DNA of 64,000 bases, taken from Abelmoschus esculentus (lineage: Eukaryota > Streptophyta > Magnoliopsida > Malvales > Malvaceae). Location: assembly GCA_035048815.1 (NCBI GenBank), contig JAUCBN010000007.1:255501-319500 (forward strand), read 5' to 3'. Below are positions 23,570-35,699 of this stretch, piece by piece. Every line of letters starts with the position of its first letter. Positions within the stretch are counted from its first letter, which is position 1. The translations under genes and the position numbers were made by a program. The notes below the pieces were generated by a model. That model ran no database searches. It was not told the DNA's origin and was given only the letters and a program-made list of their open reading frames with translations.

Positions 23570-25312
23570 TGCTAAACAGATCTGCTCATTAGTCATCAGC
23601 CTATTTTCCCTCTCTTTCTGTCAGCAATCAGAGAAATAAAAGAAGTAAATAGGCAGCTCGTCGAAGGAGGCGGCGGCAACCGACGGCGATGCGTCGAGCG
23701 GTGACACCTCTCCTTCTAACTCCAATATCTTCTCCGAGGGCGAACGGACCCTCGCCTATCACGGCCCTCGTATCTACGAAGCCAACGCATAGTATCTCTT
23801 CACTTTTTCTTATCTCTATTTGCCTCTGCTTTTAACTGTTTTATCTCCGTCGTTTCGCTTCAAATTTTCATTTTTCTTCGATCTGCTTCGATTTTTAGCT
23901 TTAAAGATGATATTTATCCCGTTTTCAGTTGCTGATTTTAAGTAATCTGAAACTGAAGTGAATTGAGTGGTTTCTTAGGTCATTATAGTCCATTAATTTA
24001 GAGCATTTGGGATTTAGGGCTTATACAAATTTCCATTTTACATGTTAGGTTCAAAAAGCGGAGCTTGGGAAGAAAGAATGGAAATACTTTGTTCATTACC
24101 TTGTAAGTCTACTTGCCTTAGTTTCGGTATCTACATAATTATATTTGAAATTCAACGTGAACTGATGGTTAATACAGTTTCGTTGTATGTAGGATATGAT
24201 GAATTTTACCCTTTTATGGTATTAAGAGCTATATCTCTTTTGCTGTTTTGCAGGGTTGGAATAAAAAGTGAGTAGGCCGTTGATAATATACTCTCCTTGG
24301 AATCTAAGTTAGTTTTGCTCATCTATTGATTTATTATTTGACATTTTCTTTTTTATTGATTTGCATCTTAATTTTTTAACTTGATTTGTGTCCTTGTAGA
24401 ATTTTGTGTTAAGTTACTCTAAAAATTTATTCCTTCAAGCACTAGAAGTCTAGAATATCCCTTTGTATAATGATTCCTGTTTAAAATTTAAGTAGCATTG
24501 TGCTTTTAAGTCACTGTAGGCCTTCATCAAATTAAACATGGGATTGTATCATGTATTTGAGCTAAAATATCATGTTTAATCACTTATTCTTATCATTTTC
24601 CCTTTTGTTTTGTTTAAACTTTGCGTTTTTTTTTTCTCTTCTGTTCTTACGCTTTTCTTGGGTAATAAATCATTTACTTTATTATAGAATCCTGAAAGGT
24701 GATCAACAGTTTTGTATAGTGCTAGTAAATGTTTGGTTTCATTGATTTATATATCCCCTTTGCGGAAAAGAGAAATGGAAATCATTACTATGGCTTCAAC
24801 ACCTTTGACAGTTGGGATGAATGGGTAGGTGCTGATCGGCTGATGAAACACACTGAAGAGAATGTCATGAAGCAGCAAGCCCTTGACAAAAAACTGGGTG
24901 TTGATAAAAGTTCAAAGCCTGGTCGTTCAAGTCATTCCAAACCAAAAAGCTCTTCCGGTAAGATTAACTCTTTCTACTTATTGGCTTGTTTATTTACACA
25001 TGCTTAATTGTTTTGTTCATTTTTCTGTGTGTGTTCATAATTATGATTGCCCATTACGGATCCTTTAATGTGTTTTCTGATTAAATGGAGCTATTAAGTC
25101 TATGAATGTTGCCATTATCTTCATGTAGAACCTGTTTTTGTTCTTATTTACTATTTGCCTTTATTTGATAGTAGATGAATCTAATTTGCTTTTGCTTTTT
25201 AGTTCCAGATACAAAAGCAGATAAAGATGACCAGAAGAACACAGGTAAGTTTATTTTACATTTACTTTTCTTTTGTATTTTCTTTCATCTGTGTAGTAAA
25301 TATTCTTTACCG

Positions 25313-26151
25313 TTAGAGGGCGTTGGTTCACGGAAAATATCAAAGGGGACTGATCTTTTCCGGAATCACATACCCATGTTTGGTTTGGAAACATCCTATC
25401 CAAGGGGTAATATTGCATTCCCAACAATAGTGTTTTTTTCATATTAAATGGTGGGAATGTGAGTCCCTTGGATTTCTTAGTTATTTGTCAATTTCCACCC
25501 CTTTGGATCATTTTGCCCCTAAGGTAATGGATTTTGTTCATATGGATCCTTTGTTGAATTTAATTAGATGATTTAATATTTTTGGTGTAAATTAATTAAA
25601 TATTTTTATTCAATATTAATTTAATATTTAAATGGTGTTACGCATATTTAAATATTGTTTTAACATTTAATGTATTTTTATTGATATTATATTTTGATGT
25701 TTATAGGTTATATGTTGGGATTGCATATTGCTTGGGAATTTATAACTTATATGATAGGAGTTGATGTTTTTAATTTTATTCGTTGATCTATAAGATGTAA
25801 AATGTTTACCATCTTATATAACATTTTAGTAAGTTAAAGTTATTATATAAAATTCTTATCAATATTATACAATTTCTAGATTTATTTTATTATTTACTTT
25901 AATTTATTTGACTATCTGTCACAAGTAATAAAAAAATTTAACATATTAAACGTTTAGCATTTGAAAATTCACAAAAATATTTTAATAGTAACGAGTGTAT
26001 GCAAATATAAAATATGCTTTTTAAAAGTTATTTAATATAGTAATTATATTAATAATATGATAAATATATAGTTTTGCAAATTTTAGATAGTGCAACAAAA
26101 ATTGTTTTATGACTTTTGTTAATCTTATATTCCATGAACTCACACTCTTTA
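25313..26151. mobile_element. PIF/Harbinger-like non-autonomous element with TTA target duplication
   Basis: The left end GAGGGCGTTGGTTCACGGAA begins at 25316, after TTA (25313-25315). The right end, read in reverse complement as AGAGTGTGAGTTCATGGAA, finishes at 26148 and is followed by TTA (26149-26151). The ends agree at about 16 of 22 positions. TTA target duplications and G-rich ends of this kind are typical of PIF/Harbinger/Tourist elements. The 833-bp interior has no transposase frame. Confidence 0.7.
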
Positions 26152-27483
26152 GTGTATTCCTATCCTTCCTAAGGGGTTCCTATAAAGCACTTTTCTTAAT
26201 GTTGATATTCTCATGGCTTCATAATTCTCTCTCTCTATATGGTGTCTGAAGTTAAAGAGTTGCATTCTTATTGTATTGAGATCGAATGGATGTGGCTTTT
26301 TAATTGCATCTGTTTGTTTTTATTTCCCTGATAACATATTAGAATCGACTGTAAATTGTCAGAGTTCTTGCAAAAGGTGGGAGAAAAAGGTTTTCACAGG
26401 TTCGTACAATTGCATTAATGGTCTCATTGTCTAATTGAATATTTCCCATTCATATATGATAGTAAATTGAGTGTACCTTGTTTCCTAATGGTCTGTTTCA
26501 GCATTTCCTTCACTTATTTTGTCTACTTTTAATCTTAAGTAATATTGTGACTGCTTGCAAAGTCGTTAACCTTTTCTATTAGTGGTTAATGTTTTATATT
26601 TACTACCACACCAAAAGGGAGGAAGAGAAAGAGCGACTCAGGGGTTGAGGTCTGGTTTGCATAATGATTAATAGGTTACAGGTCTTGAGATATTTTCCAC
26701 TTATTTCCAGTCTATAACCATTGGTTCTTACTTATTACCCTCTATTTTTGCTTTCCAACATGTCTTTTAATAATTGTTAGAAAGACAACTCATCCATGGA
26801 AACGCTTGTCAAGATCCAAGTTCCATCAACCCTAAAGAGGCAGCTGGTTGATGATTGGGATTTTGTTACTCAACAGGATAAGGTGCAATAACTTTTTAAC
26901 TTTGTTATGGCACCATTTGGCTGGTATTTGATAAGCTGATTTGGTGTAGATAATCCATCTTTTATACAGCTGGTTAAACTTCCCCGATCACCAAATGTCG
27001 ATGATATCTTGATATAGTACCTTGAATACAGGTCAAAGAAGGATGGCATGTAAGTTAAATCCATTCACGCTTGCTTGAAATAACCATGATATAGTTATGC
27101 TAAAGCTATGAATAAGTAATTGCCGACTTAGACATAGACTGTTTAAGCTTTCATTAGAATCGGTGGCATAGACTGTTTTCTTCTTGGTTACAGAATGACT
27201 GATTCAATTGGAGAAATCTTGAAGGGAATTCGCTGTTACTTTGACAAAGCTTTGCCTGTGATGTTTCTCTACAAGAAAGAGCGCCAACTATCATGAATTT
27301 GTCCAGATGATGTCTCTCCATCGACTTATATTCAGCGCAGAACATTTACTTCGTTATTTTGGTATGACCATCTGTCTGACTTGCACTAATCTACTTTATT
27401 TTCAATGTCTTTTGAAGATTATTTTTACCTAATGTGTCATTTCATGTATTGTATATAGCTTTGTTATATATATATATATATGG

Positions 27484-27760
27484 GATGGAATCAAGTTACA
27501 CTATGTAAAACTTACAGAGTTTTACATTAATCTATGATCATTGAATGAGTGAAATGGTAGAGTTTTACACTAATCCTTGATCATTGTATGAGTGAAATGG
27601 ATAGATTTGGATCGTTAGATAACTAAAACGAGTGACTCATATTAATTTTTTACTTTTCTTCTCAAGTATAATCTTTACATAACCAATTGTTAATTTAAGC
27701 CGCTCGTTTCAATCATCTAAAAATCCAAAAAAAAAAAGAGTTTTTTACACTGTATAATAT
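27484..27760. mobile_element. MITE, family 1, copy B
   Basis: The left end GATGGAATCAAGTTACACTA matches the family. The right end (GAGTTTTTTACACTGTATAAT) is worn and lacks the last dozen bases. The interior contains a partial internal duplication (TGATCATTG(A/T)ATGAGTGAAA twice, 27535-27600) and the shared phrase GGATCGTTAGATAACTAAAA. It lies in the ninth intron of the MRG pseudogene, next to a (TA)n tract. Confidence 0.65.
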
Positions 27761-28100
27761 ATGTATGTATAACGCACTCATTGATTTAGACTAACTTGTT
27801 CCGATCTTTGCAGTTAAGTCCCCTGAACTATTGGCATCTGTGAACATCTAAGAGGAAACCTTAACCCGCTTGCAACATAAGTTAATGGATTTTCTCAAGT
27901 ATCAACTTCCTCTCTCATCTATTTTATTTTATAACCCCACATATCCTGGACAGTATTTCTTGTGCATAAGTTCTTTAACTGTAATCTATTCATACTGCAG
28001 GTTTCTGCAGCAGAACCAGAGCACCTTTTTTTCTCTCTGCATACCACGGATCTAGAGTTTCGGAAGGGGAAGGGGGAAGAAGATCAGTACCCCAACCATT

Positions 28101-28483
28101 TTCGTCATTCTAGTTTCAATAACAGTAAGGGAAGTCGGTGACAGTATTCGATGATCGGTGTGGTATGCTGCTGTCCTTTGACAATAGCATACAATTCTTC
28201 ATGAAGAAACACCTGACAGGAAATCGGAAATTTAAATTTCGACATGTTTAATAGTTTTGTTGGTTCAGTAGTCGGACCCACAAGATACGCTCAATATAAG
28301 TGATAAGAAAGCAAAAAACCATAACCACAGAAATTCATCACGTTTTACATAAAACGAATTATTGGAATAGTCAAGGGATTCTTTTGTTTTTTTCTTTCTG
28401 GAGCCTCAGAATTTTTTTCTCATTCTCTGTACATTAAACAAAATTAAGAAAAACAAAAGAAATGCCCATTTTTTTTCTTGAGT
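28101..28483. other. Spacer between convergent 3' ends
   Basis: This lies between the end of the MRG pseudogene (+) and the stop codon of the MYB gene (-). It probably contains the MYB 3' UTR. No other feature is seen. Confidence 0.5.
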
Positions 28484-29416
28484 TTAGTCGACCCTATTAA
28501 CCCCAACTCGACTCAAGGGCACACCATTCCTAAACCCCACATCCAAACACATTCCCATTCCCATTCCCTCTACTGAAACGTCGCCGTTTTGCTGATGCTG
28601 CATCTGAACCATGTAATTCATCACCTCCACTTTTATCATCTCTTGCATGACCGCCATGAACTCCGCACTGAACCCCATCATCCCTCCTTCTCCCTTGCCT
28701 TCGTTCCTCGTCTGAGTTGACTCGGTGACTGGGAGAGTTGACACCGACAACTCACATGAGTCAGCCCCAGGTAAAGACAGGCTCAGTGAAGTCTGTGGAT
28801 CGTCGGAAGACGCCGCCGCTTCGGCTCCAGGAGATGGTATAACGTTGACTCCTCCGGTCCTAGGGATGGGCTTGTACACGTGCGAAGATGATAAAACGGG
28901 TACACTTGAATCGCTCAAATCGGACCCCGATTGGCTCCCGGGGCTCATGTAAAGCCCCGCACTCACCGATCTCTTCAACGGTTGTCGCTCCTCTTCATCC
29001 CCTCCCAAATTACCATCGTACCCACCATTCAAAGCATTGAAAAAACTCTCTTCCCCGACCGACAAACACTTACGTTTAAGCGTCGAGTTCCAATGGTTCT
29101 TAATGGCGTTATCCGTACGACCGTTGAGGAGTCGGGCTATGGTGGCCCACTTGTTACCGAATCGGGCATGGGCTCTGATGATGGTCTCGTCTTCCTCGGG
29201 GCTGAAGGCCCGGTGCTCTACTTGGGGTGACAGTTGGTTGCACCACCGGAGCCGGCAGGATTTCCCGGATCGACCCGGGATTGATTTGCTGATCAACGAC
29301 CAGTTCCTGGGTCCGTGCTTCTGGACCAGCTTTTGAAGCAAGTCATCTTCTTCAGGGCTCCACGGACCTTTGATCCGATCCATATCTCTCTTATTAGATG
29401 TGCTTGTTATAGCCAT
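28484..29416 (-). CDS. R2R3-MYB transcription factor, subgroup 22 (MYB70/73/77-like)
   Basis: A single minus-strand exon of 310 residues from MAITSTSNKRDMDRIKGPWS. An upstream in-frame ATG at 29440 exists, but the eight residues it would add look unrelated to the family. R2 (residues about 16-66; W19, W39, W58) and R3 (about 68-118; F71, W90, W109) are complete and have the subgroup phrases RNWSLISKSIPGRSGKSCRL and NKWATIARLLNGRTDNAIKN. The subgroup signature GLYMSPGSQSGSD follows at about 154-166. An LxLxL repression (EAR-type) motif, SLSLSLP, is at about 210-216. Relatives are nuclear regulators of auxin, ABA, jasmonate and salt responses and typically lack introns. Coding DNA is GC-rich; the gene looks intact. 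Confidence 0.95.
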   Translation of the reverse strand: MAITSTSNKRDMDRIKGPWSPEEDDLLQKLVQKHGPRNWSLISKSIPGRSGKSCRLRWCNQLSPQVEHRAFSPEEDETIIRAHARFGNKWATIARLLNGRTDNAIKNHWNSTLKRKCLSVGEESFFNALNGGYDGNLGGDEEERQPLKRSVSAGLYMSPGSQSGSDLSDSSVPVLSSSHVYKPIPRTGGVNVIPSPGAEAAASSDDPQTSLSLSLPGADSCELSVSTLPVTESTQTRNEGKGEGGMMGFSAEFMAVMQEMIKVEVMNYMVQMQHQQNGDVSVEGMGMGMCLDVGFRNGVPLSRVGVNRVD

Positions 29417-29541
29417 GATATCAAATTTAAAAGCATGCAAAGGAAAAAAAAAAAAAAACTGGATCGTTCGATATATATTTCGGTTTTTTTCTTTCTGGTT
29501 TCAGTTTGAAGTTTAAGAGGAAGCCTAGCCAGTGAAGGGAG

Positions 29542-29549
29542 TTATATAA
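29542..29549 (-). promoter_or_regulatory. Probable TATA box of the MYB gene
   Basis: TTATATAA (minus-strand context CTCTTATATAACTCCC) lies about 126 bases upstream of the MYB ATG. A run of A at 29443-29457 (T on the coding strand) occupies the leader just before the start codon. Confidence 0.5.
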
Positions 29550-29972
29550 GAGAGAAGAATGCAGTAACCGGTTGAAACGGTGATGAGTAAACCGAGGGGA
29601 AGCGTTATGGGCACCGACTGTTCAAGTGAATCGGTTGGGTAAAGGGGGTTGGGATACAGCTGGCCAATGGACATGTGTCATATCTGAACTGCACTGATTT
29701 AAACGTCACTCTCTTTCAATATTTATTTTTATCTTTTATAGCTTTTTTGTGACTCTCTGCGATTTGGAGTGTCTTGCTCACACTCAACATTATAAAGAAT
29801 TTTGTTTTAAAGTTAAAATAAATACAAAACCATACGATCATGATCATAATCATAATCAGAAAAATACATAAAATAAATTAAATTAATATTCATAAAATTA
29901 AAAGGACGGACTTTAATTTTTAAATATTTTAAACCAAATCATATTCTAACAAAAATATTAAAAATCTTCAGG

Positions 29973-30203
29973 CTAAAATATGATTGTATTGTTTTCTATA
30001 AAATGATAAAAATTCAAGTATATACTTTTTAATATATAAAAAATTATAATTTTTATAAAATATATATATCAAAATTTTTATATTTCTTATAAAACAATTG
30101 ATATATACTATTTTTATAAAAGCTATAAATTTTTTTGGTATATATTAAAAAATATATACTTAAATTTTTATAAAAAGAAATACAATTATTTTTCATATTT
30201 TTA
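29973..30203. repeat. Short hairpin element (MITE-like), about 230 bp
   Basis: The left arm (AAAATTCAAGTATATACTTT region from about 29973) is matched by the reverse complement of the right arm (AAAAATTTAAGTATATATTT region to about 30203). The arms are about 80-90 bp, highly AT-rich and imperfect. It sits about 550 bp upstream of the MYB gene. Confidence 0.55.
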
Positions 30204-32122
30204 AGGTAGTAATTCGTTCCGATCTAACCCAATATTGAGACATCTCTACTCCTCTCATACCCTAATAATTCAATTTATTTTACAGTTCTTTCAAAATCTT
30301 GTACAAAATTGTTTCCTCTCCACGCGCTGTTAGAGAGAGTTTGCTTCTTGTTCACTGTTCTGAAAGATATATATACTGACAGAACCGAACTCTGCGTACA
30401 ATAATTTATATAAAAAAACTAAATTAAAATAAATCAAATTAATATTGGTAAGAGATAAAGATGATATTGGTTCTGACTTTGACTGACAAAGCCAGCCTGT
30501 ACAGCATTTTTATGATGATTTTTTCTTTTACTTTTTAAAAAAAATATATATTTATTATTTTCATCTGAAATAATGAATAAAAGATGGGCTTAGGGAAATG
30601 CTGATCTGGCACAAAACGACAAGATCGGTCGCCGAATCGGAAGGCGAATCATGACGGCTCTTTTTTAGTTTAAATCCAGCCTGTAAACCTGCCACCACCT
30701 TTAACGGCTTCTGTCTCATTTAACTGCCACCTGTCGGTAATCCATCGTTTTCCATCCGTCCTTTTATCGCTTTGCTTTTGGGTTTACCTGTACGGAAGCT
30801 GTAAAGGAAGGAAACCCCCGTAAATTGTTCACCTAACCACGTTTCAACGTCTTCCAGCGACCTTCCTTTTGGAGATTAAAAAAAGGATTAAGATATTTTT
30901 TTAATGAAGGGATTAAGGAGAGGATTAAATTAATGAAATTATTTAATTAAAAAGATGTCGATTAAATGTATTTGTATCCATTTTATGTTACCTGTTTGGT
31001 GGTAGAGAATAATGTTAGATTTCTTTTAATTAATAATTCATGTTTTGTCTGTAATTATTTGTTGGTTAATAATCTATTTCATTTTTTCCAGATTTAATGA
31101 ATTTATATGATCTAATTTAATCATTCGATTGTATTTAAATTTTTTGTATGATTATTTGTATTTTATTTTTTGATTGAATAATTTATATTAGATATTATAT
31201 AAGTTTACTATGGGTTCACTCTAATTCAATTTATTTGTTCACTCGTTATACTCAAATATCTTATCTTATTTGAAGGAATTTAATACATTATCTCTATAAT
31301 TATTAATTTTATCTGGGTCTTTGACCAATTTTAATTTTTGTTAATTTTTTTAAATAATGAGCTTATTTTTCAAATTTGAAAATACACATGTAAACTTTCT
31401 AAATTATAAAAAAAAAATACTATACTATAAATAAGGTTATCGTACTATTATACTATAAATAAGGTTATTGTACTACTTACATTGTTATTAAGTAAAAAAA
31501 ATAATGTTTTATTATTCCATTATATATATATAATTTTATTTTACTTTTAATTTCGTTTTATTATTATTGTTATTATATATAAACAGATCTAAATAAATAA
31601 CTAGCCCATTTTATTTTTAATATTCAGTTCATTATATAATCTGAGACCCAATATAACGATAACATTTCAGCCCACGTTGGACCCTAAAACTAACCCTTAT
31701 AGCCCAATATGGAATTTTTCTTTCGCCCGGTGATGATGTGCGTTACCACTTGATTAGAAAAAAAATATATTAAATAAAATAAATTTATATAATTAGGTGA
31801 TAGTATGTGTGCTCTTCTGAATGATTAATCAATTTTAATTTAAATTTAAATTAAATTGATATAATAGAGAAAATATTTAAATAAATATCGAATATAATTA
31901 TATCTTTATATATTATTTTGTTTTACAAATAATTAAATAACTATAAATTATCAATTAATTTTATCAAATATTTTTATACAAACTAATAATACAATTCACT
32001 AATTTAATCAACTAATACAATTTACTATCAATTATTTATTAATTATTTTATTAATTAAATTTACCCTCAATTAACTAATTTTTTTTTAGATAATTTATCA
32101 TTGAAAGAAAAAAATATAATTT

Positions 32123-32533
32123 AGTGGTGTTTAAAAATATTCGATCTGACCAATTCGATTATCCGTTGATTTGATTTAAAAATTTGAATATTCACTATAA
32201 ATTTTATTTTTTGATTGAATATCTAATCTGATTTTATATTTTTAAATTTTAAAAATTTAACGTTATTTATATCAGATAATTAAAATAATTACAAATTTTA
32301 TAGAGGTAAATATTTTTATATTTAGAAATTTATTATCTGTTATATTAGAAATTCTGAATTTTTCATAAATCTAACTTTTAAATTTTAAAAAAATATTAAA
32401 TTAAAATATATTTCCAAATAATTAAATATCTAAAATTTAATCTGATTATCTGAGTACTTGAAAAACTAAATATTCAGAAAAATATTTAAAAATTAATTTG
32501 GATCTGATCGAATATCTGACCATAAATTCCCCT
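32123..32533. mobile_element. Family 3 element, copy i (inverse orientation)
   Basis: Begins GTGGTGTTTAAAAATATTCG and ends ATATCTGACCATAAATTCCC. Read in reverse, it follows the same course as the element at 51909-52406 (TTCGATCTGA / TGGATCTGATCGAATAT motifs, then frequent CGAATATTCGA-type words). It is degenerate, with no coding capacity. Confidence 0.5.
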
Positions 32534-32570
32534 GCAATTCATACGCTTGTTTTATTCTATACAATTATAT

Positions 32571-32745
32571 CACGTGCGTCTGCTTCGCTTCGCCCCCAAG
32601 GGATCACACGTGCGAGACGCTTCCATCAATAAAGCAGAAGATTTGGGGCATTATAGAAATTTCCAAAGTGTGTGAATGGGCCGTATGGGGGTATACAAGA
32701 TTTTTTGTACGGTCGGTGGATACGTTTATGTAATTACATCACGTG
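32571..32745. promoter_or_regulatory. Cluster of three G-box (CACGTG) sites
   Basis: CACGTG cores are at 32571-32576, 32607-32612 and 32740-32745, with contexts CACGTGCG, ACACGTGCGAG and CACGTGCAC, in a locally GC-richer island of the AT-rich spacer. Such contexts fit ABRE/bZIP or bHLH binding. No adjacent gene is recognised, so function is uncertain. Confidence 0.35.
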
Positions 32746-32952
32746 CACCTTCAATTAAATAGATTTTTTATATAATATTTTATTTGAAGGGGAAAAGTAA
32801 TTATATGATTATAGATAATAGATTATTCAAACATTATTTGAAGTTTTTATTCAAACATTATTTGAAGTTTTGAATATAAGGAATGATGTTAGTATAAAAG
32901 AAAATGATGTTTTTTTTAAATATATTTGAATTCGAATAATTTTATAAGTAAA

Positions 32953-33198
32953 TTATTTCTTAGTTATTTTCGTTTACCCGTAGGATATTTTTAACCACTG
33001 TTTTTAAAAAATGATCAGTAAAGTTACTATCGTTTTCGGGTTATAAAGTTTAGGTCACTCCAACCGTTAAATATTGACGAAAATATATTTGGTATAATAA
33101 AAAATGATAAATTATTTAAATAGTCCTTAAACTATTATTATAATTTTGTTTCATCTTTAATTTCACTCTTAAAATTTTAAAATTTTATATTTTTACGA
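32953..33198. repeat. Dispersed repeat, copy 1 (second copy at 53085-53342)
   Basis: Shared ordered phrases include TCGTTTAC, AAAAAATGATCAGTAAAG (versus AAAAAATAATCAATAAGG), ACTATCGTTTTC and AAATGATAAATTATTTAAATAGT. The pair extends over about 250 bp in the same orientation. It is non-coding and probably a fragment of a larger element. Confidence 0.65.
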
Positions 33199-33439
33199 TG
33201 TTCCAAAAATCATTCATTTTTCTAAAACATTAATTGTCCTAAAAAAATATTATTTCTCAAAAATCAAAATCATATAATCAGTTCTCTAACTTTATGCTTA
33301 TATGTAATTAATTTATGCAGTATTCTCAAATAGTATTGTATTTGCTATTTTAATTTGGATTTCAAGAGAATTTTTTTTAGTGATTATAAGGATTGCCTTA
33401 TTGAATTTTCTTCCATTTACAAGTTTCAAAGGATAAATT

Positions 33440-33940
33440 ATTTAATTTAAAGTAACTTTCTAGAATTGAACTAGCCATTTTTTAATTTATGTAGTAACTT
33501 TCTAGAATTAAGAATGCTGTATAATAAAAAATTATAAATTAGAGTAGGACATATGTAGTAACTTTCTAGAATTTAACTAGCTATTTTTTAATTTATACAG
33601 CATTTTTTTTTATGTATTGCTTTAATTTAAAGTCTAAAATCTTATTTTACAAGTTTGATTTTTTTATTGATATTCTATTTTATTGATGGTATTATTGATG
33701 TATTTGGATGAAATATCATCATTTGCCTCTTTAGCAATGAAAATGTCACATTCACATAGTTCAAGTTTTTTTTACTTTGGTGTCTATCCCAATCATTCTT
33801 CAAATACTTGTTTTTGCAGACATCTTCAATACTCGAAGCTCTACTTCAATACTCTGTGAGTTACTACATATGTCCTATTCTAATGATACCTATTTTTTGC
33901 ATATACTTCAATTCTAGAAAGTTGTTGCATATGCTCTTTG
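33440..33940. repeat. Local cluster of direct and inverted copies of a short motif
   Basis: The word (GTAGTAA)CTTTCTAGAATT occurs at about 33452, 33490 and 33555, with TTTTTTAATTTAT after two of them. An inverted version (GTTACTACATATGTCCTATT and TTCTAGAAAGTTG) occurs at 33855-33930. It looks like a nested or rearranged small element. Confidence 0.5.
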
Positions 33941-35699
33941 ATGAATTTTTTCTTTTAAATCATAGAATAATTAGCATGTAGATTTCTTAAATTTATAAAT
34001 TTTTGATTTTCTGTTTTGGTTTGAAGGCAAGCTCATTGGCTAGTTCTTCTAATTTCAAGTTCATTAATCAATTTTTAGGTATGATATTCTCTGAAAAAAT
34101 GGTTATCCAAGCAATTAAAAAAAATTGTATAGTATTTTTTGTTTTATTAGATATTTTAATTCATCTCAACTTTTTTATCTATAATCCTGTCTATTTTCAA
34201 GAAAGAGAAATACAAATATGATATTTTAATTCATCTCAAACTTTTGTGTGCTAGAGAAACCAATTTTTGTGAACAATAATACAAATCCTTCACAAATATA
34301 TTTATCTTTCTGAGTGATTGAACTATCTTACAAATTAATAATTTACTCTTTTTCTTTGTTATATCATTAATTGATTAGTTCAAAATTTGTAAGCTAATGA
34401 AAAGTTTGCTCTCGTTCGACATGTTGATCCTGATAACTATTCATCTAATTATGATGGAAGTTTTCTAGATGATTTTACTGATAATGATTGTTCTGATACC
34501 GAGGTATCAAACCGTTAATATCTATTATTTCATTTTCTTGAGTTTTAAAAAATTTTAAAAGTTGACGTCTCTTAAGTCTTTGTGCATTAATTATACATAT
34601 TATATTAAAAATAATTTATCGAATTTTATTTGTAAATTATTTATTTAAGTTTTTTTCTTTTTTATATTTCTATATTTTAAGAAATCATGAATCCTAATTT
34701 TGATGAGGATAGTAAACTGTTATACTTGAAAAAATAGAGTAATTAGGGCTGAGACTTTAGTAGCCATGTTGAGATGTGGTGACTGGTTTCTTTTTTTTAA
34801 AAGAGTAACCATAAAACACAATCTAACCTTTAATAATATGTAAAATATCAGACCAAAAATCAATTGATAATATATGAAGGACCTAACTCGAATATAAGAC
34901 CACATGAAAGCGAATACTTGATAGATGTGGGATAGCACCTGATAACATCATGTGTCCAAATTGGAACTCTCAATAATAACCAGATGGTTGACGCTTTATA
35001 TACATGATAAATTTGCTCTAAAGTTCTGTACTTGTAGAAAAACCTAAGTTCACAACAATGAACTTTCAATGTCACTTTGAGTTCAGTCCTTAAGAGGAGA
35101 TGTATTTTTACACTCAAATTGTACCTTAACATTAATCCTTTAAATACCGCAAGTTCAAACTCATCAGTTGTAAAGTTGATGAACTCTATATGTGTTGCTC
35201 AAATAGCTAAGATCATTGATTCACTTTTTCCATTTGAAGATAGGGTAGTTTTTTCTGACTTGAAATACTTTTTGTAAATCTTTATAACTTTTTTGTTTAC
35301 ATTTGCGTTTAAGTAACATAATATGTATATGAAAGAGGCTATGCCAAGAGGATACTATATCACCAATAATTGGAATATTGCTCAAAACCAAACTTTTATA
35401 TCATTGGATTCAATGACAATTCTTGTAGCGTTTTTCTATTCGTTAGAAATATTTTTAGCGATACTAAAAAATGTCACTATAAAACTAAAAAAATGTTGCT
35501 AAAGATCTATTTTGATATAATGAATACCACATAAAAGTATTTATAAAATATATAAAAAAAATAATATAAGTCTAAACGGACAAGAAGTAAAGACCAAAAG
35601 ATCAACCTGGCTCTCAAACAACTTTGAAACAAGAAAACTCATAACCTAAGCAAAGACAAACACACAAAGAGAAAAACAAGATTATGTATCATGACTAAC

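Larger units (their letters stand above)
23649..28100 (+). pseudogene. MRG/EAF3-type chromodomain protein, decayed intron-containing copy
   Basis: Eleven exon-like blocks of an MRG protein (a reader of methylated H3 in NuA4-type complexes) occur in order: 23649-23789, 24049-24102, 24254-24267, 24812-24957, 25203-25244, about 26612-26648, 26781-26882, 26970-27049, 27194-27361, 27814-27898 and 28001-about 28100. Readable pieces include GERTLAYHGPRIYEA, KKEWKYFVHYL, WDEWVGADRLMKHTEEN, ETLVKIQVPSTLKRQLVDDW and GEILKGIRCYFDKALPVM. Lesions: the expected start codon reads ATA (23649); the first exon runs into TAG (23790) with its donor altered; the sixth block has no AG before it; there is TAG at 27015; a frameshift gives TGA at 27294; TAA lies at 27849; and an extra T shifts the last exon. 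Introns are retained, so it arose by segmental rather than reverse-transcribed duplication. An 833-bp DNA element sits in the fifth intron. Confidence 0.9.

Noticed and set aside
28725..29336. Plus-strand frames opposite the MYB gene
   Set aside because: Antisense shadows of a GC-rich MYB exon; the minus strand has complete R2 and R3 repeats.
29417..29440. Upstream ATG (29440) as the MYB start
   Set aside because: The eight extra residues do not resemble family N-termini; the next Met at 29416 gives the usual short lead before R2.
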